From: Acidobacteriota bacterium
Lineage (GTDB): Bacteria > Acidobacteriota > Terriglobia > Terriglobales > Acidobacteriaceae
Assembly: GCA_003225595.1 (NCBI GenBank)
Contig: QIAR01000011.1
Coordinates: 1 to 12,712 of the forward strand
DNA length: 12,712 nucleotides
Direction of reading: 5' to 3'
Shown here: positions 1 to 6,862 of the stretch, piece after piece
How positions within the stretch are numbered: the stretch's first letter is position 1
Layout of the letters: every line of letters begins with the position of its first letter
Notes under the pieces: generated by a model
What the model saw: the letters and a program-made list of their open reading frames with translations, nothing else
Database searches by the model: none
What the model was told of the DNA's origin: nothing
Program-made: the position numbers and the translations under genes

Positions 1-214
1 GCATGCGTGCCGGCGCTGGCGGTGGTCCCGGCGGCGGGGCGGGCGCTCCCAATACTTCCAACTTTTGAAGTCGCGGAAGTCCTTGCGTGTAGATCAGCGG
101 CAAGAGAAGTAGAAGACTGATGCCCAAGGCATGCAGCGCACACGCGACCAGCGTCATCCAGCCTCGGCGTGAACGATTGGCCCAATGGTAATCCAGCAGA
201 CTGTCGGCAAACAT
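1..214 (-). CDS. TonB-family energy transducer, N-terminal part (cut by left edge)
   Basis: Reading leftward from an ATG at 214-212, the frame stays open to the window edge, giving 71 residues that begin MFADSLLDYHWANRSRRGW. A charged cytoplasmic start (RSRR, residues 13-16) is followed by one hydrophobic segment at about residues 20-43. A Pro/Ala-rich stretch (APAPPPGPPPAPA) then begins as the window ends. This is the layout of a TonB/TolA-type protein: an inner-membrane anchor, then a proline-rich periplasmic spacer that reaches outer-membrane receptors to pass on ExbBD-derived energy. I recall this N-terminus from acidobacterial TonB-like proteins. The C-terminal TonB domain, which would prove the family, lies outside the window. 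An AGAAGGA Shine-Dalgarno sits 5 nt before the ATG, inside an inverted repeat (separate entry). The gene follows ompH after a terminator, so it is probably its own unit. Confidence 0.72.
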   Translation of the reverse strand, partial: MFADSLLDYHWANRSRRGWMTLVACALHALGISLLLLLPLIYTQGLPRLQKLEVLGAPAPPPGPPPAPARM

Positions 215-255
215 GGTGTCCTTCTGAGATTCTTATCGATATCTCTAAGGACACC
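215..255 (-). promoter_or_regulatory. Inverted repeat masking the ribosome binding site of the tonB-like gene
   Basis: On the minus strand GGTGTCCTT (255-247) is the exact reverse complement of AAGGACACC (223-215), which ends directly at the ATG. A 1x2-nt internal loop follows, then five more pairs (GAGAT with ATCTC), closing on a loop of about 10 nt. The AAGGA Shine-Dalgarno lies inside the 3' arm, so the folded transcript should hide the ribosome binding site. The pairing is seen directly; control of translation, or a DNA-binding operator role, is inference. Confidence 0.6.
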
Positions 256-283
256 AGAATCACGCCGTCTGACGCGGAAAGCG

Positions 284-315
284 AAAAGAAAAAGGCCACG
301 CTACACGCGGCCTTT
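284..315 (-). terminator. Rho-independent terminator downstream of ompH
   Basis: On the minus strand AAAGGCCGCG (315-306) pairs with CGTGGCCTTT (300-291), including one G-U pair, around the 5-nt loop TGTAG. The tail reads TTCTTTT. It lies 35 bp after the ompH stop and before the tonB-like gene, and so should end the ompH transcript. Confidence 0.85.
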
Positions 316-327
316 GGGAACTTTCGC

Positions 328-342
328 GACACCTGAGGTGTC
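328..342. repeat. 15-bp odd palindrome GACACCT-G-AGGTGTC
   Basis: Two perfect 7-bp arms surround one central base, between the ompH stop and its terminator. The one-base centre argues against an RNA hairpin and fits a protein-binding site better. The half-site GGTGTC also occurs at 215-220, and its complement GACACC at 250-255. Its role is unknown. Confidence 0.45.
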
Positions 343-350
343 CCAGCAGC

Positions 351-1139
351 TTACTTCGGGGGCGGATTCGTCTGTGGTTTGCTCGGCGGCTGAGTCGCTG
401 GCTTCGGCGTTATGCTTGTGCCACCCACGCCACCGGGCCGCGTGCTGGTTGGCTTGGCAGCCCCTGATGCAGGAGCAGCCACACCGGCCTGCGCATTGTA
501 GAGATCCACGATAGGCTTGGTCACGTCCACGGATTGGCCCCACCAGACCACTGGCCCCTGCGGCCAAGCTTGCGAAGTATCAATGATGATGCCAAAGCCG
601 TTGTCACCGGCGTACTTCACCAGTACCGGCGCCATCTTCTGCAGAATGCGCTGTGCAATCTCGTTCTGCTGATTCTGGGCCTCTTCGCGCGCGTCCTGAA
701 CCGCCCGATCGAGAGATTTCTGCTTTACCTCGATTTGTTTGACCAGGCTGCCACGGGTGGTTTCGTTAAGCTTCTCGCCTTGAGTATTGAGCTGCTTCTT
801 CAGTCCTTCAATCTCGTCGTTCATGCCCTTAAGTTCGGTCTGCTTTGGCTCCAGCTTCTTGCTCAGGGCTTCGAAATCGCGGCGGCCTTCGTTCGAGGCG
901 AAAATCGCTTGCTCGATGTTGATGGTGCCAACCTTCGTACCAGTCGCACCAGTCGTCGCTGCACCCACCGCAGGTTTAGGGGATGCCGCTGAGGGGGATG
1001 CCGACGCGGATGGCGCCGCGGGGGATGCTGCCGCCGGGGATGACGACGCGGGAGATGCCGACGCATTATTTTGGGCCAGGGCCGCGACGGAAACGGTGAA
1101 GACAAGGGCCAGAAGAATTCTCACAAACTTGCTTGTCAT
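351..1139 (-). CDS. ompH: OmpH/Skp family periplasmic chaperone
   Basis: The 262-residue protein starts with a signal peptide (MTSKFVRILLALVFTVSVAALA, cleavage near 22/23). Residues 23-66 are an Ala/Ser/Pro-rich linker. The OmpH domain spans about residues 67-218: it opens KVGTINIEQAIFASNEGRRD, continues as a long charged coiled coil (about 85-170), and returns through KMAPVLVKYAGDNGFGIIID. A Pro/Thr/Gly tail (about 219-262) closes it. Skp-type chaperones form trimers that hold unfolded outer-membrane proteins in the periplasm on the way to BamA; bamA directly upstream supports this role. E. coli Skp is about 160 residues, and the excess here is the two low-complexity linkers. An AAGGAG lies 12 nt before the ATG, a long spacing. 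The gene has its own promoter upstream and a terminator downstream. Confidence 0.9.
   Translation of the reverse strand: MTSKFVRILLALVFTVSVAALAQNNASASPASSSPAAASPAAPSASASPSAASPKPAVGAATTGATGTKVGTINIEQAIFASNEGRRDFEALSKKLEPKQTELKGMNDEIEGLKKQLNTQGEKLNETTRGSLVKQIEVKQKSLDRAVQDAREEAQNQQNEIAQRILQKMAPVLVKYAGDNGFGIIIDTSQAWPQGPVVWWGQSVDVTKPIVDLYNAQAGVAAPASGAAKPTSTRPGGVGGTSITPKPATQPPSKPQTNPPPK
978..1065 (-). repeat. Imperfect 15-bp tandem repeat inside ompH
   Basis: On the plus strand the core GGATG (GAGATG in the last copy) recurs at about 981, 996, 1008, 1023, 1038 and 1053. The spacing is 15, 12, 15, 15 and 15 bp. In the gene it encodes the (S/A)-A-S-P-type linker after the signal peptide. Such a tract can change length by whole repeats without breaking the frame. 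Confidence 0.7.
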
Positions 1140-1341
1140 TGGACGATTGAACTCCTTGGAAAATGTTTCCAGAATTACTCAGAATGTCTTTCCACGTACG
1201 CTGGCCAGCGCCACAAGGTCTACCTGGCCGTCAATCGGACGTTCGCATACAACCGGGGAAGGTGCCGGATTTCCCAGCGCTTCACGCCGAATCCTGGGGG
1301 CGTGGTCACTACCCCGATGCTTTCGATTTCAGGGTATGAAT
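1140..1341 (-). promoter_or_regulatory. About 200-nt 5' leader of ompH
   Basis: This stretch lies between the inferred transcription start (about 1341) and the ompH ATG and holds no credible gene. I see a 6-bp stem (1283-1288 with 1299-1304), a perfect 12-bp palindrome CGCTGGCCAGCG (1199-1210), and a 6-bp stem at 1157-1162 with 1166-1171 that abuts the AAGGAG (1157-1152). I recognise no known riboswitch. Whether these structures are functional is unknown. Confidence 0.35.
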
Positions 1342-1347
1342 AATTGC

Positions 1348-1377
1348 ATTATACGGACAGCTTTAGCGCAGCGTCAA
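1348..1377 (-). promoter_or_regulatory. Sigma70-type promoter for ompH
   Basis: On the minus strand TTGACG (1377-1372) is followed after 18 bp by a perfect TATAAT (1353-1348). It lies in the bamA-ompH gap, so ompH can be transcribed independently of bamA. I see no terminator after bamA, so read-through is also possible. Confidence 0.7.
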
Positions 1378-1425
1378 ACCAGTCGGACAAACTCGTCAAT
1401 CCCATACACGCTCGAATCCCTCTTC

Positions 1426-4215
1426 TCAGAACGTCGTTGCGACCGTGAATCGGAAAGTCTTGCGCGGCTCCCGCAAAAGGAAATTTCCCGACAAAGACTG
1501 GATCGCCTCCTGGTAGGTGAAATCCCCTGCAGCTCCCGGCGGAAACATGTCGCGGGTGACTGGAATTGGGGATGACGTTTTGGTATCGAGCCGCAGCGGG
1601 TTGTATGCCCAATAGATACGGAACGGCGCGTTGATCACCGGCAACATCACCTGCAATTCGATCCCGGTGGACATTCGGGGCGTCCAGTTGGTACCCGCCA
1701 CCGGCTTCAGGAACGGCGAGAACGTCTGGGATCTGCCTCCAACACAGTTCAGGCCCACATCCAAGCTGGGGCAACCGAAGATCGTGTTATTGATGTCATT
1801 CAACTGCCCCGAATTGATGCGCAACTGCGAAGTCCGGATGATTGGGTTTATACCTGTGTCCACGAAGGGAGCGATGGCGACCGGCCCCGCTATAGTGACC
1901 CGGTACTCCAGGTTACCCACCAAACTCATGTCACCCCCGGGGAAGACGATCGCCTCCGTCGGGATGGGAATGGTGAACGGGCCTCGGCGCGGGTTGCTCG
2001 GATCCTTCGGAACGACTGTGCCGTCTGGGTTCGTCAAACTGATGATCGTCTTGTTCGGCAGAAACGCAACCGGCGAGACTGAACGAATGTCGAATCCTCG
2101 CACGTCGTTTTCACCGCCTAGATAAAAACGCTCAAATGGCGGCGCCACCAGACCGCCATACCCGGTCATGAAGGAGCCCTGAACGTTGAACCCGATGGTG
2201 TTGCGCTTTTTCTGCACCGGGATGAACTGTTTGTATTGGACGATGGGCCGCAGGGATCTCACGGTTCCGCCCAGCCCGGCAATCTCTCCTCCCAAGTACA
2301 AGCTATGTCCACTCTTCGGGGCGTAGGCGGCATCCAGAGTGCTGAACGAAAAGCTGGGGAGGATTTTGCTGGTGATGATTCCGGAGAGCGAGTTTGGACC
2401 GGAAATTCCACGGAACGCCAAGTTCTGGAACAAGAGCTTGGATGCGTCGCTCACAGCTACGAGCGAAGACCGATCGAACGCATAAACAATGCCCACGCGT
2501 TTGAATGAGTGGTGCAGTGCGTAGCTAGCGGAAGTCGTAAACCCGGTGCTCGACTGGGTGTAGTTCTGCAGGTTCTGTAAGAAAGGAGAAGGCAAGTTCA
2601 GTCTCTGACCCGAAAGGATCGAGAGTTGCTGAGCCTGGTCGAAGTTGAATTTTCGCGTGTAAACCGTAAAACCAAGCTGCAACGGACGATCGAACATATA
2701 CGGTTCGGTGAAGCCGAACAAGAGGTCACGCTGGCGATTCCCGATGCTGGCTTGTACCTGCAATGTCTCGCCCAAGCCGAGAAAATTGTTGGTGGTGTAG
2801 CTGAGTCCGATGAAAGCCCCCGCCAATCCGCTCACCCCGCCAGTGAGCCCGATGCTGTTCTTCCCTTTCTCTTTGACCTTAAGCGTCAGATCTACGGTCC
2901 CGTTCTTTTCGTCCAGTTTGCGGTCGGTGGTGTTGGGATCATCAGGCTTCAGTGGCTCGAAATAGCCGAGCTGGTTGAGCCGCAGCAGGCTGAGTTCCCA
3001 GTAACGTTGGTTATAGATCTGACCTTCTTCCAGCGCGATCTCGCGGCGAATCACTTTGTCGCGGGTAGTGGTGTTGCCCTGGAATTCGATACGGCGGACG
3101 TAGAACTGTTTGCCCTCGTCCAGGTCGATATCGAGAGTGATGAGTTTTTTTTGATCGTCGAACTTGGTATCGGGCACGGAAGTAAAGTTGATGTACCCGA
3201 GCGTACCGTACGCCTTCCGCAGATTCTCCAGGCCCTTCGCGATTTTCTCACGGCTGAAGATTTCTCCATCCTTGATGGGAAACAGGCTGCGCAGCGCCTT
3301 GGCATCTTTGACTGCCTTGTTGTTCTTGAAACTGATGCTGGCCAAGCGATACTTGTCGCCTTCCTCGATCGGCATCGTGATATCAACTGCCTTGCCCGGT
3401 CCCTTTTGCACGAGTGGAATGTGAAACCCGGTGTGGCCGGTATCGCGAATCTCCGTCTTGGGATTTTCCACCAGCACTTTGAAGTAGCCGCGGTTTTGGT
3501 ACTCGGCCCGGACGCGCTCAACATCTTCATCCAGTTTGGTGGCATCGTAAGTTTTCGAGAACAGATTTTCCAGGAAGATGGAATGCGGGATACCGATCGG
3601 TCGCAGGTTTTTCATTGCCTTGCGCAGCGTGCGGCTCTTGATGTTCTTATTGCCTACGAACGTAATCTTGCCAACTTTGACTTTAGGCCCCTCCCTGACC
3701 ACGAACGTGATGCCCACCGCTGCCGGCGGAATGGGGCGGACTTCGGTACGAATAGTGGCGAACTGCCGACCGTGTTCGGACAGCAACTCCTTGATGGTGA
3801 CTTCTGCTTTTTTGAGCCGGGTGGGGTCGTACTGGCTCTCTACCGACAACCCGACCTTGCGATCCTTGAAGCGATCGAGGACATCGCTCCTCGAAACCGA
3901 GTTCAGGCCCACATACTCGATTTCCTTAATTGTCGGCCGTTCTTTGACATACACATGGATAACCCACCCTTTGGGCGTCTGCTCGCGTTCGAAGCGGATG
4001 TCCTCGAAATAACCGGTGTTCCAGAGGGAATTGAAGTCACGCTCCAAGGCGGCGGCATCGTAAATGTCGCCCGGCTTGGTAAAGATGCGCGCCTTAATCG
4101 TATCGGCGGGGATGCGGCGATTACCGCTAACCCGGACGTCGACGATAACATCTTGCTGTGCCCACCCCATTGGGCAAAGCAGCGACACAACCAGCACGAG
4201 CCACGCCACAGCCAT
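1426..4215 (-). CDS. bamA: Outer-membrane protein assembly factor BamA
   Basis: From the ATG at 4215 the protein has 929 residues. A hydrophobic signal segment ends at MGWAQQ (cleavage near residue 19). Five POTRA repeats follow (about 20-475), with recurring starts such as VDVRVSGNRRI, ITFVGNKNI and RRIEFQGNTTT. The C-terminal half is a 16-strand-type barrel carrying the VRGF motif (LGGENDVRGFD) and ending in FRFTVATTF, with the terminal Phe of an outer-membrane beta-signal. BamA inserts beta-barrel proteins into the outer membrane; its chaperone ompH is directly downstream. It is longer than E. coli BamA (810), mostly through barrel loops. The start is uncertain: the frame is open to a GTG at 4398, but that adds 61 Arg/Pro-rich residues before the signal. 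The ATG chosen has no clear Shine-Dalgarno and no positive charge ahead of the hydrophobic stretch; a TTG at 4290 is also possible. Confidence 0.93.
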   Translation of the reverse strand: MAVAWLVLVVSLLCPMGWAQQDVIVDVRVSGNRRIPADTIKARIFTKPGDIYDAAALERDFNSLWNTGYFEDIRFEREQTPKGWVIHVYVKERPTIKEIEYVGLNSVSRSDVLDRFKDRKVGLSVESQYDPTRLKKAEVTIKELLSEHGRQFATIRTEVRPIPPAAVGITFVVREGPKVKVGKITFVGNKNIKSRTLRKAMKNLRPIGIPHSIFLENLFSKTYDATKLDEDVERVRAEYQNRGYFKVLVENPKTEIRDTGHTGFHIPLVQKGPGKAVDITMPIEEGDKYRLASISFKNNKAVKDAKALRSLFPIKDGEIFSREKIAKGLENLRKAYGTLGYINFTSVPDTKFDDQKKLITLDIDLDEGKQFYVRRIEFQGNTTTRDKVIRREIALEEGQIYNQRYWELSLLRLNQLGYFEPLKPDDPNTTDRKLDEKNGTVDLTLKVKEKGKNSIGLTGGVSGLAGAFIGLSYTTNNFLGLGETLQVQASIGNRQRDLLFGFTEPYMFDRPLQLGFTVYTRKFNFDQAQQLSILSGQRLNLPSPFLQNLQNYTQSSTGFTTSASYALHHSFKRVGIVYAFDRSSLVAVSDASKLLFQNLAFRGISGPNSLSGIITSKILPSFSFSTLDAAYAPKSGHSLYLGGEIAGLGGTVRSLRPIVQYKQFIPVQKKRNTIGFNVQGSFMTGYGGLVAPPFERFYLGGENDVRGFDIRSVSPVAFLPNKTIISLTNPDGTVVPKDPSNPRRGPFTIPIPTEAIVFPGGDMSLVGNLEYRVTIAGPVAIAPFVDTGINPIIRTSQLRINSGQLNDINNTIFGCPSLDVGLNCVGGRSQTFSPFLKPVAGTNWTPRMSTGIELQVMLPVINAPFRIYWAYNPLRLDTKTSSPIPVTRDMFPPGAAGDFTYQEAIQSLSGNFLLREPRKTFRFTVATTF

Positions 4216-4431
4216 CAGTGGGCCGAGCCGGACAGCAGTAGGCCAAATACTTGTAAATGAAGGAAATAAAAACGCCGTGGCTGCGAGCAAGTCCGAACGC
4301 GCGCACCCGACCCTCGTCACTTCAGGGTCTCCGGCGCGCCTGAGTTTAGGCTGCCGGGGGCGGACAGGGCTATCCTGATGAGAACGAAGAATCGCCACTA
4401 CCTCAGACTCTGGGAGTGATGGAAAAGCGCA

Positions 4432-4461
4432 ATTATACGGTAGCGCACTGCGGAGCGTCCA
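4432..4461 (-). promoter_or_regulatory. Probable promoter for bamA
   Basis: A perfect TATAAT (4437-4432, minus strand) lies 18 bp after TGGACG (4461-4456), a 4/6 match to the -35 consensus. It sits in the gap after the oxidoreductase. Transcription would start near 4425, leaving a leader of about 27 nt to the GTG at 4398 or about 210 nt to the ATG at 4215. Confidence 0.55.
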
Positions 4462-4484
4462 AGATCACAGCTTTCACGTGCCAT

Positions 4485-6707
4485 TCAGCAAGCTGGTTTA
4501 GAAAGCTCCACCTCAACCAAGACGGAATAAAACGTAGCGGAGTTGCCCATGTCGGTAAGTTTTTCTGAAGTCAGGACGTTAACGTTACGGCTTCCGGTTG
4601 TCAGCTTCGCCCAGTTGAGGCGCGCCGAAACCACTCCTGATTGAACGGCGCCATCCACTCGCGCCTTGAGCAGGAGCTCGCCGCGACGGTTGAACACCCG
4701 AACCATGTCACCATCGGCGATGCCTCTGGCTCGAGCGTCGACAGCGTTGATTTCCAGCAAGCCCGGCTCCTCCATCTGCTGTACGGAAGGCAGATTCGAG
4801 AATGTCGAGTTCAGGAAATTGTCCGCCTTACGTGCAAGCAACTCCAGGGGAAATACCTTCGCGTGTTGACCGTGCCGTGACTCGCTCGGTGGAACAAAAT
4901 CAGCTACAGGATCGAGCCTCTGCATTTTGAGCCGCTCGTTGTAAAGCTCGGCCTTACCGCTCGGTGTTCGGAAGTTGCCGCAAGCGAAGGGGAGAAAAGA
5001 CTGGACTTGACTATCTTGCGGAGGGACTGTTTGCTCCGACACTGTTTGCCCGGGGACGGTTGCCCTCGACGGTGCGGCGGATCGAGGCCCCGCTCCCCCA
5101 AAGTTCAGTCTCACATGCTTTTCCTGCTCCAGCCGATGGCGGTCGATCTCTTCCAGCCATGGGTTCCCTGAATCCAGCGCGGTGTCGATCATCTCGTCCA
5201 CAGTTTGCCTGAAACACTCATCCTCGAATCCCATGCGCTGAGCCAGAGCTCGGAATGCTTCCACATTCGGACGGCACTCCCCAAGCGGGTCAATGGCCTG
5301 ATCCGAAATCTGGAGGTAGTAATGGCCGTACCCGGTCTGAAGATCTTTATGCTCAAAGAAAGTGGTCGCGGGTAGAACTATGTCGGCATAATCGGTCGTG
5401 TCGGTGAAGAACTGCTCGTGAACCACGGTGAAGAGATCGGAACGCCGCAGCCCGCGAACCACCTCATTGTGGTTGGGACACACCGCTGCCGGGTTGGAGT
5501 TGTAGACGAAAAGCGCTTTGACTGGCGGACTGTCGAGCGCGTTCAGGGCCTTGCCGAGCTCCACCATGTTCACGATGCGCGCCGGGCGACCCAGCGCCTT
5601 GTCCATGAGTTCGACGCCTTCCAGCGCCTCTCGATTCAACCCGTAGGCGCCGCTGGTCGAAAGCTGGAGCCCACCGCCGATTTCCTTCCAGGAACCCGTG
5701 ATGCAAGGCAGCATCGCGATCGAGCGCGTAGACATGCCACCGCGCTCAGAACGCTGCACGCCATAATTCACCCGAATTACCGCGGGGCGCGTGGTGGCAT
5801 ACTCACGCGCCAGCCTGGCAATATCTGCCGCTGAGATACCGGTCCATTTCGAAACGTGCTCGGGTGGATACTCCTGCACCTTGTCACGCAGTTGCTCAAA
5901 TCCGAGCGTGTATTTTGCGACGTAGTCAGCATCATACAGGTGCTCGTTTATGATGACGTGCATCATGGCGAGCGCCAGAGCCGCATCGGTTCCGGGATTG
6001 ATCGGCAGATACCAGTCAGCACACTTCGCCGTACGCGTACGGTAGGGATCAATGACGATAAGTTTTGCGCCCGCGCGTCTCGCCTCTTCAATAAATGGCC
6101 AGAGGTGGACATTGTTGCCGTGAATGTTCGCGCCCCACGCGATGATGTAGCGTGAATGGCGAAACTGCTCTGGTTCAGTGCCCAGCTTGACGCCGATAAC
6201 TGACCTCAATCCCTCCTCGCCGGCCGTCGAACAAATCGTACGGTCAAGTTGCGACGCGCCCAGACGATGGAAAAACCGCCGATCCATCGAGCTTCCGTTC
6301 AGTACAGCCAGCGTACCGCCATAGGAGTAGGGCAGGATCGCCTCGCTGCCGAATTCCGCGACGATCGTCTTAAAGCGAGCGGCGATCTCGTCGAGAGCTT
6401 CGTCCCAGGTGATGCGTTTGAAGGCTGGCGGCGGCCCTGCTGGTATGGCGCGGGCGCCCTCGCCGGCGGAATTCCTCCCCGCGGACGCAGGTTCTTTCGG
6501 CCCTATCCGCCGCATCGGATAAAGTACTCGCTCCGTCGAATAAACGCGGCCCAAGTATTTGGCAACCTTGGCGCACAGAAAACCACGCGTAATCGGATGC
6601 GAAGGATCGCCCTGAATCTTCGTCGCCCGCCCATTTTCCACTGTAATCAGCACTCCACAAGCATCAGGACAGTCGTGCGGGCATGCAGCATGTACTACGT
6701 TCTTCAT
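4485..6707 (-). CDS. Molybdopterin-dependent oxidoreductase, cytoplasmic, 4Fe-4S
   Basis: The 740-residue protein belongs to the DMSO-reductase/formate-dehydrogenase alpha family. An N-terminal 4Fe-4S site is complete: C9, C13, C17 and C45 (CPHDCPDACG ... GFLCAK). The large molybdopterin domain runs from about 98 to 530. TICSTAG (C159/S160) is the likely molybdenum-ligand area, but I cannot assign the ligand. A C-terminal dinucleotide-binding-like domain (about 620-735) opens with the LLARKADNFLNS motif and includes GIADGDMVRVFNRRGE. There is no twin-arginine signal, so it should stay in the cytoplasm. No partner subunit or cofactor gene is nearby, and the substrate is unknown. Two Pro/Ala- or Gln/Val-rich insertions (about 70-96 and 540-575) interrupt the usual fold. 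The ATG lies only 8 nt from a TATAAT box and has no Shine-Dalgarno. Confidence 0.88.
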   Translation of the reverse strand: MKNVVHAACPHDCPDACGVLITVENGRATKIQGDPSHPITRGFLCAKVAKYLGRVYSTERVLYPMRRIGPKEPASAGRNSAGEGARAIPAGPPPAFKRITWDEALDEIAARFKTIVAEFGSEAILPYSYGGTLAVLNGSSMDRRFFHRLGASQLDRTICSTAGEEGLRSVIGVKLGTEPEQFRHSRYIIAWGANIHGNNVHLWPFIEEARRAGAKLIVIDPYRTRTAKCADWYLPINPGTDAALALAMMHVIINEHLYDADYVAKYTLGFEQLRDKVQEYPPEHVSKWTGISAADIARLAREYATTRPAVIRVNYGVQRSERGGMSTRSIAMLPCITGSWKEIGGGLQLSTSGAYGLNREALEGVELMDKALGRPARIVNMVELGKALNALDSPPVKALFVYNSNPAAVCPNHNEVVRGLRRSDLFTVVHEQFFTDTTDYADIVLPATTFFEHKDLQTGYGHYYLQISDQAIDPLGECRPNVEAFRALAQRMGFEDECFRQTVDEMIDTALDSGNPWLEEIDRHRLEQEKHVRLNFGGAGPRSAAPSRATVPGQTVSEQTVPPQDSQVQSFLPFACGNFRTPSGKAELYNERLKMQRLDPVADFVPPSESRHGQHAKVFPLELLARKADNFLNSTFSNLPSVQQMEEPGLLEINAVDARARGIADGDMVRVFNRRGELLLKARVDGAVQSGVVSARLNWAKLTTGSRNVNVLTSEKLTDMGNSATFYSVLVEVELSKPAC
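5020..5064 (-). repeat. Three 15-bp tandem units inside the oxidoreductase gene
   Basis: On the plus strand the units at 5020-5034, 5035-5049 and 5050-5064 share the pattern GACTGTTTGC or a close variant (GACACTGTTTGC, GACGGTTGCC). They encode a repeating (E/G)QTV(P/S) pattern within a low-complexity insertion near residues 548-562. This looks like local duplication in a surface loop. Confidence 0.6.
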
Positions 6708-6715
6708 ATTCCGAG

Positions 6716-6721
6716 ATTATA
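6716..6721 (-). promoter_or_regulatory. -10 box directly before the oxidoreductase start
   Basis: A perfect TATAAT (minus strand) is separated from the ATG at 6707 by only CTCGGAAT. With the usual 6-7 nt to the start point, the transcript would begin 0-2 nt before the ATG, implying a leaderless or nearly leaderless message. No good -35 is visible at the usual 16-18 bp spacing, so the call rests on the -10 box alone. Confidence 0.4.
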
Positions 6722-6862
6722 AGGTCAAATTTGCGCGGATATAACAATTAGGAGAGCGAGACCTTTATTTGCGGAAACAAGCGGATCATTAAACCATCAG
6801 GTACGAAGATTCCTTATGCATGATTATGCTGGTGCGTAACTCTTACAGCCCTGCAAATTCGG

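Noticed and set aside
787..1575. A 262-codon plus-strand frame opposite ompH and its leader
   Set aside because: It is the mirror of the GC-rich repeat tract and crosses the ompH promoter; no domain or credible start is visible.
2626..4260. A 544-codon open frame on the plus strand
   Set aside because: It is fully antisense to bamA, whose protein is clearly recognisable. The antisense product matches no family I know, and long mirror frames are common opposite GC-rich genes.
5418..6155. Plus-strand frames of 138 and 99 codons within the oxidoreductase gene
   Set aside because: Both are antisense to conserved oxidoreductase motifs and show no recognisable protein.
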